DNA of 64,000 nt, from assembly GCF_963583255.1 (NCBI RefSeq), contig NC_084815.1, positions 14,617,724-14,681,723 on the forward strand, in the 5' to 3' direction. Below are positions 47,751-59,876 of the stretch, in pieces. The notes beneath the pieces are model-generated. The model had not been told where the DNA came from, did no database searches, and saw only the letters and a program-made list of their open reading frames with translations. This stretch comes from Pyrus communis (Eukaryota; Streptophyta; Magnoliopsida; Rosales; Rosaceae). The translations under genes were made by a program, and so were the position numbers. Position 1 is the first letter of the stretch. Each line of letters begins with the position of its first letter.

Positions 47751-48356
47751 TGCATGAATGGTAAATTTCCGCCATCTTCAGTCTTGAGGAAAATGCATCT
47801 TCAAAACAATCAACACCTTTGATCAAAGACCTAAGCCTCACACGCCCTCAAGGTGGGGTGTGGTTAGGTCAACAAATCTATGATGCCTAAGTTAGTTTTT
47901 CTGAGAGAGTAAAACGTTTAGGGCTTTTTTAGGGTTGCAAAAGCTCTACAAATTTGGTAGAATATGAAGTATTTATAGGGAAAGGGCCGGCCATAGTGTT
48001 TAATGGAGATATATTCTCTAAATATTCCCAAGATATTAAATAGGAAACAATATCTTGAGATAATGGTGTAATTATCCTTAATTTATTTAAATTAGGATTA
48101 CCTACTTGATTGAAGTCAATCTTCAAATGGGAATGTATTAAAGATAGGATTTGGGTAATTAATCCTTATCTTTAATTCCTTGCCAAGGGTAGGTGAGTTG
48201 TGGTCAGTCATATTCAGCTGCTGAGACCTCCAAGGATGTGAGCTGCGCATGGGAGCATCTGAGAAGCCTACTCATTTATTGAAGGCAAACTTGTCTTTCT
48301 TGAATAAAAGTCCACGTGTCGCCTCTAGAATTTTTGGGATTATTTTAGGCTCCAAA
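47751..48356 (-). repeat. 5' LTR of the Tat-like element
   Basis: About 606 bp. The outer end is GGCTCCAAA before ACTAT; the inner end is taken where similarity to the other LTR stops. Confidence 0.85.
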
Positions 48357-48610
48357 ACTATAACATAGATAGTTCGTGTTAGATGAATGAGTTACGTGAT
48401 CAGTAGTTCATTACCCTCTCTGGAATTGTTCTCTGATCCTCATGACTTTCCTTGTTGCTTTTTTAAGATTATGTTACATTACTGCAGGTGGTTGCTGGCA
48501 AAGGGCATGAAGCATATCAGATAGAAGGTGACAAAAAAGAGTTCTTCGATGACCGGGAAGAGTGCCGAAAGGCATTGCGGTATGTTGACGAGCAATTCGT
48601 TGAGTATTGA

Positions 48611-49079
48611 AGAAGTTATGAATGTTTAATACTTACCAGATTCCAGCAAGTTTTCCAATTTTTTTTGCAGATCAGAAACCTTTCAGGCTATTTTCCAACC
48701 ATCCCTGGCAACCATTGGGCTTCCAAATAGGTATAATCTTGTTCTACACTTTCCTATCTTCATTTTGATATATTATGGGTCGAATTTGGTTAAGAAACAA
48801 TTGAGTTACGAAGCTTTGAAAATTGTCCAAACTTTTAGCTAAGACCTCCGGGACACTTAACGTAGTTTTTAACGGAATGACCAACATAATGAATGGTGGA
48901 CAATCTTAGGGACCATTTCTATTGATTTTCAATCTCAGCGATCAAAGTGATGTGTTATGCAAATCTCAGTGATCATTTTGGTTAAAAAGCCTTTAGTTAA
49001 TCATATACACTTTCCATTATGGCCTGAGCTAATATTTTACTTTTTAATTTTTTTTATTTTTTTTGGACTAAATTTTAGC
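48611..49079 (+). other. Region between the MURE relic and SPPL2, left part
   Basis: Includes what may be a degraded last intron/exon of MURE (an acceptor-like TTTTTTTTGCAG before ATCAGAAACC at about 48672). No gene of its own. Confidence 0.4.
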
Positions 49080-49560
49080 AATAATTCTTTAATTTTAACT
49101 CAATATTTTAGTAATCATTCCTTAACTCTAATTCAATATTTTAGCAATGATTCCTTAACTTTAACTCAATTGGAGCAATAGTCTTTTAACTAAAAATTCA
49201 TTACCATTGATCATTCAACTTATTAAAACATGCATCAGTTGTCCCTTAACTAAAAATTCATTACCATTGGTCCCTCAATTTTAACCCAATTGGAACAATG
49301 ATTCCTCAACTTTAACCTAATTGTACTAATGGTTCTTCCAACATAACTTATTTTGACAAAATTCTGACGAAGTTGACGAAAAGAATCATAACTACATGTT
49401 TTGATGAGTTGAAACATCTCAATTGTTGTAATGATCCTTTAAACACAACTTATTTTAATAAAATTCTAATGAAATTGATGAAAATTTTCCGAATAAAATT
49501 CTAATTACACATTTTCCTAAGTTGAGAGATATTTTTATTCGAGGAACAATATGATTAAGG
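49080..49560. repeat. Diverged copy of the 8.4-kb MULE-like family upstream of SPPL2
   Basis: Repeats phrases characteristic of the element at 8443-8897, such as CCTTAACTTTAACTCAATTGGA, AAAAATTCATTACCATTGGTCCCTCAA and CATAACTTATTTTGACAAAATT (only parts quoted match exactly). It is rearranged and has no readable TSD. It ends about 130 bp before the SPPL2 start codon. Confidence 0.6.
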
Positions 49561-49639
49561 TTCAACAGTAAGCATCCTAAAATACATAAACAAAAGCCCC
49601 TTTCTTTCTTCTTCTAGCTACAATCTCTGGAAATCTGTG

Positions 49640-49663
49640 ATGCAGAGAAGGAAGAAACAATAG
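49640..49663 (+). promoter_or_regulatory. uORF in the SPPL2 leader
   Basis: ATG plus six codons and TAG (MQRRKKQ), ending 30 bases before the SPPL2 ATG. It would count if transcription starts upstream of 49640. A CT-rich leader-like stretch at 49600-49620 suggests it does. Confidence 0.5.
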
Positions 49664-49693
49664 GAAGGGGAAGGGGAAGGGGTTCAAGAACTC

Positions 49694-49879
49694 ATGGATT
49701 TGCAAAGGCTTTGTAGGTTACTCTTTGTTTCTGCTCTGATTATTCTACTGGTATGTCGTCCGAGCTCTGTCACTGCCGGAGATATAGTGCACGATGACGA
49801 TTCATCTCCGAAGAAGCCCGGGTGTGAGAACAATTTCGTTTTGGTAATCTAATGCTACTTTTTCTTTCCGACCCTTTTC

Positions 49880-49913
<34 letters not shown>

Positions 49914-52900
49914 GTTTTTTGGTTGTGTTTTGGATAATGGGTTTTGTGTAAAATTGGTTCATTTGTATATTATCCGATTAAAATTTTCATTTTTGGGTAA
50001 TTTGGAGCTGTTAATTTACCCCCATGAAGTTAAAAGTATTGAGTTTGCTTTGTTTTGGTTGTTTTTTGGATTGGAATTGGGTTGTTGTTGTTGTTTGGTT
50101 TTACTGAAATTGATACGAACAACATAAGTTACTGCTCAGTAAGTTTCTATATCCTCCCTGTGTAGGCATCCTGCTCGTACTTATATATTTCCTTCTATTT
50201 TTCTCCTGGCCTTCGAAATGTTTCCCTTTTGGGTGGATAAAGGAGTTTGGGTTGGATGTTTATCGTTTTCCTCTACTACATTGAACTTTAGTAATTAATT
50301 TGAAGTCATACTTTATATTTTGTACTGTCTCGTGATTGTGGATTGAGAACTGGTAGTGGCAATGGTATTTAAGCCATGAAGTTTTCGGGGACGGAGACAT
50401 TATGGATGGATAAACTCTCCACTCTTTTGGGTTTTGAGTCATAATGATGTTTCCTTCTCTTTTTGTTTTTAAATTATATTTCGTTTCCTGTTTTAAATTG
50501 ATAGTGAAATATGTTGACTTGTGGTCAGCTGTTATTTGCTGGGACATATACCGATGTTTCCATAAAATTTCTTTTTTTTTTTTTGAAAAAAAACCTGATA
50601 GTTCGTATCTTGTTTTGAGGAAAGTTGGTTTCAATCGGCTTTAGTGAAGTTCTTTTTCTGGATGGATCATGTGAAATAGACGACCTTTTGGAATTTATGT
50701 TTCTATGTATATATGATTACTGCTCTGTCACAAACTGTTTTGCAGGTAAAAGTTCAAACTTGGGTTGATGGAGTTGAAGCAAGTGAGTTTGTTGGTGTGG
50801 GTGCTAGATTTGGAACTACCATTGCATCAAAGGAGAAAAATGCACAACAAACTCGCCTTGTACTTTCTGATCCTCGCGATTGTTGCAGCAAACCAAAAAA
50901 GAAGGTTTTATGTATAAACTATATTCTCTTGACATTTGTTGTCACACATATCAAGCATATAAATTATATGTTTGTTAACATCAATTTCACATGTTGCTTT
51001 TTCGCTCTTGTTTAGCTTGCTGGAGATGTCATCGTGGTGGACCGAGGCCACTGCAAATTCACAACTAAGGCAAATATTGCCCAAGCTGCCAATGCTTCTG
51101 CTGTCCTTATTATAAATAACCAGAAAGGTAAAGATTTTATGTCCGTGCTATATGATGTGTAGCATTATGCAGCAATGGTGCGTTGAGGAAGCTTCAGTAT
51201 CTAAATATTTTATCTGCGAGTGTGTGTGTGTGTGTGTGTGTGTATCTGCGAGTGTGTGTATGTATCTGCGAGTGTGTGTGTGTGTGTGTGTGTGTGTATC
51301 TGCAAGTGTGTGTGTGTGTGCACGCACGCGCGCGTGCGTGTATTTTTGTTGTTGTACTGCTTAGGGAGATGGAAACTATCATCTTAGTTCTCATTTTCGT
51401 GTGTGTATGCATGTATTTTTGTTGTTGTACTGCTTAGGGAGATGGAAACTATCATCTTAGTTCTCATTTTCCTAGTTAAGAGACTAATTTTCGAGGTTTC
51501 TTTTGGTATATATGATTGTTGAAACATAGAAATGTAACAAGCGGAAATAAAATGCATTGCAACCGTTTTCATTTCATATCAAACTTCTCTTTTTGTTGCA
51601 GAACTTTACAAGATGGTGTGTGAGCCAGATGAAACTGCTCTAGATATTCACATACCAGCAGTCATGCTCCCACATGATGCTGGTTCGACCTTGGAAAATA
51701 TGCTAATGAGCAATTCATTGGGTAAGGTTCTTTACACTCAGGTGATTTCTAAGCTACAAAAGTTTGTAACAGTTCTATGGGTATGCTTTTTTCGTTTTTT
51801 ACTCTATACTCGGCTTATTCATTTGTCTTAACTGGTTGTACTTTTCAATCACGTTTCAGGTTGTAAATAATTTTAGAACTCTTGTTGGGTATACTATACA
51901 TGGATACCTATACCTTTACTGGATAGCTTTCTAATTGTAGGTTCTCTGCAGTGTCTGTGCAGCTGTACTCTCCAAAGCGACCTGTAGTTGACATCGCAGA
52001 AGTATTTTTATGGTTGATGGCAGTCGGCACCATCTTGTGTGCATCCTTTTGGTCTGCATGGAGTGCCAGAGAAGCAGCTATTGAACATGAAAGGCTATTA
52101 AAGGTCTCCTTTTCCCAACCGTAACGAAATAGTTTTAGGTTTATATTTATATGTTCCTCTCCCAGAGTGTTGTTCTACTGACAGTTTGTTGTAAGTATTG
52201 ACTTCAAATATCTTGTCTTGTAGGATGCTGCTGATGAAATTCCACGTGCCAAAACTCCTCTAGGTTCTAGTGTAGTAGACATCAGCACAACATCAGCGGT
52301 CTTGTTTGTTGTTATTGCATCATGCTTCTTGGTTGTACTGTACGAGCTTATGTCATCCTGGTTTGTTGAGCTTTTGGTGGTTCTTTTCTGCATAGGTGGT
52401 GTAGAGGTATGAGTCCTCCCAGTTCTAATTATCAACGTATTATACCTCTCTATACTCACTTTTATACTCGCACAAAGCTTTCATCTCAAGTTCCCTGCAC
52501 AGTAAACATTTACATTCTGAAGTTATTCTGCAGGCTGTTGTTTTGTAATGTTAACGTATTTGACATTATATAGTTTGTGCTTATTGCTTTATCCAATGGT
52601 TATATCTAACTTCATCAATCTTTATATCCAGGGATTGCAAACTTGCTTGGTTGCGTTGTTATTGAGGTACAATTTGTTTCATCTCTTATTGAGAATTTCT
52701 GACACTTTATTATGATTCTCCTTTTAATCACCTGACTAGCGACTGTGTGCTATCAATTTTTGTTTATTTATTTTTCAGTGTCAGTGTGTGCCTGTATGCA
52801 TATGGGCCAATCAAAATTTCAAGTGAATACTTCTATATTTCCCTTTATCTTGGGATGGTTTATCATAAGATTACGGGGCAGTTGTCTTCAATGTGGACAT

Positions 52901-55094
52901 TGTCATTCTTCATATCTTCTGATTCTCTGAATATTTTCTAGAACATTATTCAAGAATTTTGAGTATTTCACACAACTTTTAAGCTGCTGTAACTGCAACT
53001 TTGACAATCTTGAGTTCTAGGTTAATTTCACTGAATCATTTCAGTAAACTAAAGACAGACCAGAAAACTGGTGATTGAATGAGTCATGCAGTGATAACTC
53101 CCTTTAAGGTCTTAAACTAGTTATATATTTCCGCAGGTGGTTCAAACGTACTGGAGAATCGTACATTAAAGTACCTATCTTGGGAGCAGTTTCACACCTA
53201 ACTTTGGCTGTTTCTCCATTCTGCATAACATTTTCTGTTCTTTGGGCAGTTTATCGCAACATTTCCTTTGCCTGGATTGGTCAAGATATACTTGTAAGAT
53301 AACTTGTCCTATCAAAAGAATTCTTCCCAATGGTATTACAGATTTGTCTCTTCTTTCTTGAACTGAAAGCAATGCAGTATAGATATTGTCTCAACTAATG
53401 ATGGTTTTCATTTTAATGATTCTTTGATCAGGGAATCGCGTTGATAATCACAGTTCTTCAAATTGTTCGAATACCTAATCTGAAGGTAATACTTCAAACT
53501 AATGATGGCTTTCATTTTAATGATTCTTTTACTGGTATTCCTCTTTTTGGCCCGAAATTAGTTAGTAGTTGGTAAAAACATAGTAGGCAATTTGTTTTCC
53601 AAACACTCTAAACCACTGCTCATTCATGGTAGTAATTGACTCTAATTATGGGTTTGTAGCTGTTAAAGTGCAAGGTGTCCCACCTGTGCAGTTGAATATC
53701 TCTGCGTATGAAAATTTCTACTGGAATTTGATTGACTTCAAATATTTACACTTGTTGTACTTTTTGATTTGCTAAATGTGTTCACCCCTTATGGTGTCTC
53801 TACTGTTAATGATGTCAATCAAAAATTTCAGATGTGTATTTCTTCCTCAACATTGTCTAGTCATTCGAAAAGTTGATCTTCTTAAATCACTTGTCTTTTG
53901 TTATTGGATGGTAGTTGTTCATCTCGGAAGTTTTAATGAAAATGATACTAGATAAGTATATGTATGTGTAATATGTATATATGCATAATTGTTCCTAGAA
54001 ACTTATAAAGTGGTTCTGTTAATCAGGTGGGTACGGTCCTCCTTAGTTGTGCCTTCTTGTATGACATCTTTTGGGTGTTTGTTTCTAAGAAGTTGTTCCA
54101 TGAAAGCGTGATGATTGTGGTAAGTGATCCTTGCACATTTCTCTACTTGCTACATTTAGGGCCCATATTATATAAAGATGTCATTTTTGAGGGATTTTAA
54201 ATGCTTGAGTCATTTAATGGCTCGGTGTCGCTTTTACAGGTAGCCCGTGGCGACAAAAGTGGAGAGGATGGTATTCCAATGCTTCTAAAGATCCCACGCA
54301 TGTTCGACCCATGGGGTGGTTTCAGCATCATAGGATTTGGTGACATCCTATTACCAGGCCTGCTTGTTGCATTCTCACTCAGGTTTAGTCTCCACATCCT
54401 ATCCCAATTTGCAAAAGCATTTCTCAATGTGTCAAAATCTGGCACTGTTTATATGGAGTAGATATTTAGCATTACTCTTAATTGTTTTTCCAGGTATGAT
54501 TGGTTGGCAAATAAGAGTCTCCGTGCTGGGTACTTCTTATGGGTGATGATTGCTTATGGATTAGGTAAGATATAATAAAGATATAATAAAGAGAGCGTTT
54601 TTCAACAACTACTGTATAAGGTTTTAGCCGTGTTTCCCGGAAAGAAAAAAAACATGATTTTTCGAATTCTTTGGCAGGTCTTCTCATCACATACGTGGCA
54701 TTAAACTTGATGGATGGGCATGGCCAACCAGCACTTCTTTACATTGTTCCATTTACACTCGGTAAATCCCCTTCTTTCTCGTTCACTATAAATCTAGTCC
54801 AACGTTACCCAGCCATTTAACGTTTAAACACGTGAGTAAAGCCCAAGGGCACCGCACATACGATAATTTGTCTTGTCAAGCAATCAAGAACCAGGCCGGA
54901 TAGTTTATTTTCGAATAATTCTTGGTGTAGTTTTAAGTTAAACTGATCAAAATTTGCACTCCAACGCAGGCACTTTGCTGACATTAGGTAAGAAGAGAGG
55001 TGATTTACAGATTCTGTGGTCGAGAGGTGAACCGGAAAGACCCTGCCCACATATCGAGCTTGAAGGCAGTCAAGAAGTGAACGAATCAAAGTAA
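49694..55094 (+). CDS. SPPL2: Signal peptide peptidase-like aspartic protease (SPPL2 type)
   Basis: 545-residue intramembrane protease of the GxGD class, expected in endomembranes, cleaving transmembrane segments of type II proteins. Exons: 49694-49843, 50746-50904, 51016-51127, 51602-51721, 51952-52103, 52224-52406, 52632-52666, 53137-53293, 53432-53485, 54027-54119, 54240-54382, 54494-54564, 54678-54761, 54970-55094; all junctions are GT-AG and in phase. A signal peptide (about residues 1-28) is followed by a Cys-containing luminal PA domain (to about 185). Multiple membrane helices follow, with catalytic FLYD (Asp387), GFGD (437-440) and the PAL motif (494-496). The length matches Arabidopsis SPPL2-SPPL5. 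The start is chosen for the signal peptide and family length. SPPL2 is preferred over SPPL4 because of the adjacent MURE relic. It appears fully intact, in contrast to its neighbour. Confidence 0.95.
51217..51480. repeat. (GT)n / CACGCGCG tract and 73-bp tandem duplication in SPPL2 intron 3
   Basis: Runs of GT interrupted by ATCTGCGAGT (51217-51320) are followed by CACGCACGCGCGCGTGCGTG. A block starting TATTTTTGTTGTTGTACTGC then occurs twice (51341 and 51414). All lie between the donor at 51128 and the acceptor at 51601. Frames over it are artefacts. Confidence 0.9.
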
Positions 55095-56640
55095 TTAGAA
55101 GGCATTTTCTTGTATGATATTTTAGTGTTGGCATTGTATAATTTGTAGAAATCTGGCAAAGAACCGACGAGCTTTATCTTAATTTGGTAATCTTGTATGT
55201 AAGCTTTTTGCCCTTTGAATTGAAGGAGGGCGCTCTATCAATTTTGCGGAATTTTATTGACATAAGCAAGAGCAGATGGAAACTTCAAACGAGTTTTAAG
55301 GTGCGGGCCGGAGTCTGCAGACTTTAAGTGTGGACCGCAGTTTGCGGACTTTAGGTGCAGACCTGATATGGTCCGTTGGATCAAGTTTGAGCGGTACAAA
55401 ACAAATCCATCAAAACAAACTGTAGGATTAAATCCAAATGGTGCTTGGCAATCGTTATTATTATTTTTTTTCAACTTAAGCTCTCTCCCCTCGACAACCG
55501 TTACCATTCTTAAAGTTGTTGTCTCCTTTGCCCAGAACTCTCCCTCTTCAGCCAACATTTTCAAAAAAAAATTGCAGTAAGATGTACAGTTATGAAAACT
55601 TGTTGACATGTTATTGTATAGATATATATTGTTGAATTTGGTAGTGTTAAGGGTATGTCTTTACATGTTCCAAAGTTGAAGCACCGTTACCTCGGACTCT
55701 AGCGAACTTTACATATTCCATACTTTCAAGACACGATTTGGAATTTGACAAACGAAGAATGAGAGAAATAGAGTGGGAAAACCCTATTTTTCAAGAGTAA
55801 GAACTAACTGACATTTTCTACTCCTAAATGTCAAGATTTTATGAGTTTATATAAAATTCAAGTACTACTTATTAAAGAAATGTAATTTTCATCTATAAAT
55901 AGACACCATTTTGCTAACAATTATATATTCATTGAAAAGATCCATGTCCTAACTCTAGTGCCATTTCAAAAAGGATGGCACCTAGTGAATTCAAAGTAAC
56001 TCACGATTATAATTTTCCATTCAAATGTTAAATTACATAATATGATTTAGGGACACTTTGGATGCGGTTCCTAGCTATCAATATTCTTTGACATAAACCT
56101 TGTCTGTTTTTAGTTTTTTATTGAAGGCCTGATAATAATATAATAGTGTAAGTTACTATATTTTTTAAATTAAAAATTAAAAATTGAAATTTGTATTTGT
56201 CTATATTAATGAGATCTTAAATATAATCCATAATTTGTGGGATTAAAAATAATAAAATATAAATTATACTCTGTGTTATATTGTGTGTGTGTGTGTGTGT
56301 GTGTATGGGTACATTCATCAAAATTAACAACAAAAAAAAAAATTGTACCAAACCATGGATACACTCTTCAAAACACAGAAAAAAGAAGAAGATATTAGGC
56401 TTAATAACATTAGTAAATTTCTTTCATTAAACTTGACATAGATACATTCTCAAATCAACGAAAAAAAGAATGTACCCATATAAGCTTAAAAATGAATTAA
56501 ATTTTTTTAATGGATTTTATATTAAAAAAATCAGTACATTTTATATAAAAAAATTTACACATTTTATATTAAAAAAAAAAGGTACATATAACAAATTGGT
56601 ATATTTAAGAATGGGTACATTTAAGATTAAAAAAATGAAA
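55095..56640 (+). other. SPPL2 3'UTR and downstream spacer
   Basis: The first 100-200 bases probably include the SPPL2 3'UTR; no clear AATAAA is seen, only AT-rich variants such as TGTATAATTTGTA. Beyond are short direct repeats (GCAGACTTTAAGTGTGG / GCGGACTTTAGGTGCAG, 55310-55360), a (GT)n tract at 56282-56304 and AT-rich sequence. No gene seen. Confidence 0.5.
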
Positions 56641-56659
56641 ATGATATGAATTGGTATAT

Positions 56660-56892
56660 CTCTATTAATTAATGAAACCCTCTTTGTCAACTAAAAAAGG
56701 GTGAAAGGACTATTTAGTCTTCTATCACACAAAAAAAATGATGGGCAATAATGTAATTTCACAGGTCCAAATTTTACTGTTTTTTTTATTGAAATACCAC
56801 CTACATGTGATGTTAAAATACCTCCAATATTAAAAAAAACAATAAAAAAAAAACAAAAACAAAAACCTCTCACTCCCCCCACGTTCTCTCTC

Positions 56893-56960
<68 letters not shown>

Positions 56961-57330
56961 CTTCTTCTCATTTGCTAAAAAAATGTGTTCATACACACAA
57001 AGTTTGTAGGCAAATGCTAATAATAATAATAATAATAATAATAATCTCTACTAATTAATGAACATCTCTTTGTCAACCAAAATAGGGTGAAAAGATAATT
57101 TAGTCTTCCATGACACAAAACAATGATGGGCAATAATGTAATTTCATAGGTCTAAATTTTACTTTTTTTTTATTGAAGCCTCACCTATAGGTGATGTTAA
57201 AATACATCTAATATTAAAAAAAATAAAAATAAAAACAAAAACAAAAATCTCCCACTCCCCCCCCCCCACGTTCTCTCTCTCTCCCTCTCCCTTTCATTTT
57301 CTAAAAAAAATTGTTCATACAACAAATTGC
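56660..57330. repeat. Two tandem-placed copies of an AT-rich repeat with CT-rich end (Helitron-like?)
   Basis: Copies begin TCTCTATTAATTAATGAAAC (about 56660) and TCTCTACTAATTAATGAAC (about 57045). They share GATGGGCAATAATGTAATTT, GGTGATGTTAAAATAC and a C-rich end before CACGTTCTCTCTCTC. A (CT)n microsatellite (56893-56955) and an (AAT)n run (57019-57044) lie at their ends. The TCTCTACTA start resembles 5' ends of plant Helitrons; no hairpin-CTRR 3' end could be fixed. Confidence 0.55.
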
Positions 57331-57339
57331 ATATGAGAA

Positions 57340-58006
57340 AGTCCAAAGAAATATTCCAAAATTTTGAAACGAGAATTGAAAATGTTATCCGGTTTGATCC
57401 GCCCAAAAACACCTCTAGGCCTATATCCTTTGATTTATTTACAAGCAGCCAAGATTAGACCTGACATTCGTGTCGTGTTTTTTGTGTTCGTGTCGTTTTT
57501 GTGTCATACCCGATATCTTAACGAGTCGTGTTGTGTAACACCAGTTAAAATAAACGGGTAAAATGACCCGACCCTAAATCGACCCGATAATATTAACAGG
57601 TAATATGACCCGACTCGTTACCCGTTAAGGAAAATATATTTTAAACCAATAAATAATCAAATGAAAAACATAATACTAAATAAGTATATACACACACCAT
57701 ATTGTCACATCCAACACATAAAAACGCATTTTTCTTTTAAGTATATTTTCGCTTACCTAAATTGATCAAATGATAAAATTGGAAAATATTGGAATAGAGA
57801 AGGGGTTTTTTCGTCCAAAAAAGTTCTAATGATATAAATGAAATAGAATCCAATGGTATAGATTTACTCTCATTTATCTTACGGATGTTATTTAAGTAAA
57901 GTTTTAATAGTTTTTTAATTAATGTAGAAGTGTAAAAAATATATAAACCCAATCAGAACTATAAAATATATGAATTGGTATATTTAAGATTAAAAAAATT
58001 GAGAAT

Positions 58007-58072
<66 letters not shown>

Positions 58073-59867
58073 CTAATAGGTACAAACTTATTCTAATTTT
58101 TTTTTTGGAAACGTTTGAATTGAAAATTAATTAGGAGTTTAATAGAGGTGTGAGTATTCAAACCATAAATCAATTACTAATTTTTATTTTAAAGAATATG
58201 TAATAAACATGTAAATTTATTATATATCACATTAATGCTAGGAACTTCAATCAAAATTTGAAAACTAATAAGGCCTAAGTCAATGACATTAATAACTAGG
58301 GACCGGATACTAAATTTTCCTATAATTTAATAGAATCTCCCACATGAAAAATGAGGATGAATTTGAGAGTACAGCCGTACAAGAGATGTATCGGGAGATG
58401 TGTATTTTGAACTTGAACCTACCCAAGTGAATACTTATCGAATTTACTGGTGATACAATGTGTATAAGAGACATTGAACTATTCACCATGTATAGTATAC
58501 CAAGACAATAAGCAATACACGCCTCTTCTCTGAATAAATTGCAGTTGATACGACTACGTTCATATTGGCAAATCTAGGATTCATGAAAGATTTAGAGAAT
58601 TTAGCCATCTCATTCTCATATAATCGACCACACTTCTACTCTCACATAGATAAATGCTGATTAATAGTCTGCTTCATTCCTCTCATTTATTATAAGATAA
58701 CAGTGTCATTAAGTATAAATATATACCCTATCACTTTTGCAGATAGCACATTTCTTCTATGATAGGAATGAGGTATATAGTGTGTTAACTTCTTTGAATC
58801 ATGCTCAACTAGTTTGCCTATTGAACTTAGTTGCCTATTGAACTAAGTTCATGGATCTCCAATCAACTAAGTTTGGTTTCAGCCTGGCTAATTTATTAGT
58901 TATGTTGGCTTTAGCCTCCTTCCCTTCAATGATCAACTTACTCTCCAGTATAACTTTTAATAATCGATACCACTTAAATTGACTGTCTCTTATGTTGTAT
59001 ACATCGAATCTTATGAAATTTGTATTTCATACCAGAGTAAATATTTTCGAAGGTTAAGTCCCCGATGCACATATTAGAACTTATTCAAAATTTACTAACA
59101 CTAAAAAGTAGACTTCCCCACACATTTAACGTATCTACAAGAAAGATCTCTAAAGCTTTATGCATGCATATTATCACTTTTAAGTAGCAAATTCCTTTAT
59201 TTCTTGTTAAGTAAATATCACCATATCTTAATGATATTTAAGCCACCCAACAAATCTCTCATAATTGTGGTTGCTTTGACGTTATCAAAACCTATGAATA
59301 TAATTTATCTTCTTAGGCCTTGAAACACTTCTTTGGACCCTAGTCTCTTCTATTTATTTAATTCAATAGTCATGGTAATTGGATATATGTATAATTTTCT
59401 TTTTGTTTCTTTTTTAGAAAGGGGGACAACTGGTGACAATTCACGATTATTCACCCCTTTTGGGCTTGGAGAGGCTAAGGAAAATTTCACCCTATTTGTG
59501 ACCACAATCAAGCAAACTCATCAGTTTGGAACATCAAACCAGGACCTTATTGATCGACATGTATTTCATGGAAACATGCATGTATCCTAGAAGCAGACTT
59601 CATTGATATAGATTAATGCATAATTTATAACTTTTTAATGCCAAATTATATAGGAAAATGCCTGATCCTCGCGGCATGTGTATATGCATGCTAAGTCAAT
59701 TAACAATTAATGGACAAATCTGCACGTATCTCTTATGGCATGAAATGTCAAATTTTCAAGGACATCGAAAAAGGCTTTTGGTACACCTCCTTGTTTGAAT
59801 CAGATCATTCAAACCAAAAGGCATGAATCGAAGTCTTATCATATCCATTCCTTTTGTGCTATTATTT
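57340..59867. other. Repeat-rich intergenic region, no gene seen
   Basis: Holds a block with many GACCCG/CGGGTA words (57460-57650), which is common in dispersed plant repeats, and a (TA)n microsatellite of about 60 bp (58009-58071). About 1 kb (58300-59340) has the feel of transposon internal or LTR sequence, but I could not assign it. No ORF has recognisable domains. Confidence 0.45.
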
Positions 59868-59876
59868 TCGTCAATA

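Larger units (their letters stand above)
41345..48356 (-). mobile_element. Tat-like Ty3/gypsy element with antisense ORF, internally deleted
   Basis: LTRs lie at 41345-41945 and about 47751-48356, starting on minus TGTGGAGCCTAAAATAATCC (one mismatch in the second copy). The TSD is ACTAT (41340-41344 and 48357-48361). On minus, the sequence next to the 5' LTR goes straight into an HHCC and integrase remnant, so PBS, gag, protease and RT/RNase H are gone. After the integrase come about 1.5 kb of tandem-repeat-rich non-coding DNA and a long plus-strand ORF (42995-45265), antisense to pol. That layout is known from Tat-lineage elements such as Grande. The inner edge of the right LTR is uncertain because of the deletion. 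Confidence 0.88.
30467..48610 (+). pseudogene. MURE: MURE pseudogene (chloroplast MurE-ligase homolog)
   Basis: Relic of the plant homolog of UDP-MurNAc-tripeptide ligase, which in seed plants is a plastid protein needed for plastid-encoded-polymerase transcription. Exon pieces: 30467-32203, 40388-40497, 40752-40928 and 48488-48610. Recognisable blocks are YYPDPADDDPPEVPEDSGHG, VEIMGIQHDSW, VMEASSHGL, VDAVPGRCELIDEE, TKIATDKSNVTIL, MQDYLKHG, and VAGKGHEAY with FFDDREECRKAL. In-frame stops lie at 30593, 30740, 30749 and 30863 in exon 1, with one each in exons 2 and 3 and another in exon 3's KxVYVRC block. A deletion near 31197 shifts the frame. A larger one near 31459 removes the block with the GTNGKTT ATP-binding loop. 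The block after VDFD (normally TNLT-DHLDFHG) is also broken. Introns persist, so it came from DNA duplication, not retroposition. Introns 1 and 3 are swollen by retrotransposons. Confidence 0.93.

Noticed and set aside
50260..50634. 124-codon minus-strand frame
   Set aside because: Inside SPPL2 intron 1, no similarity I recognise, AT-rich composition.
51152..51437. Cys/Val-rich frames
   Set aside because: Translation of the GT/CA tract within SPPL2 intron 3.
52747..52941. Possible extra SPPL2 exon with hydrophobic residues after a TTTTTCAG acceptor
   Set aside because: Exons 7 and 8 join in phase without it to give the conserved family sequence; including it would break the protease.
55238..55609. 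123-codon minus-strand frame downstream of SPPL2
   Set aside because: Contains short repeated words and no domain; overlaps the likely SPPL2 3' region.
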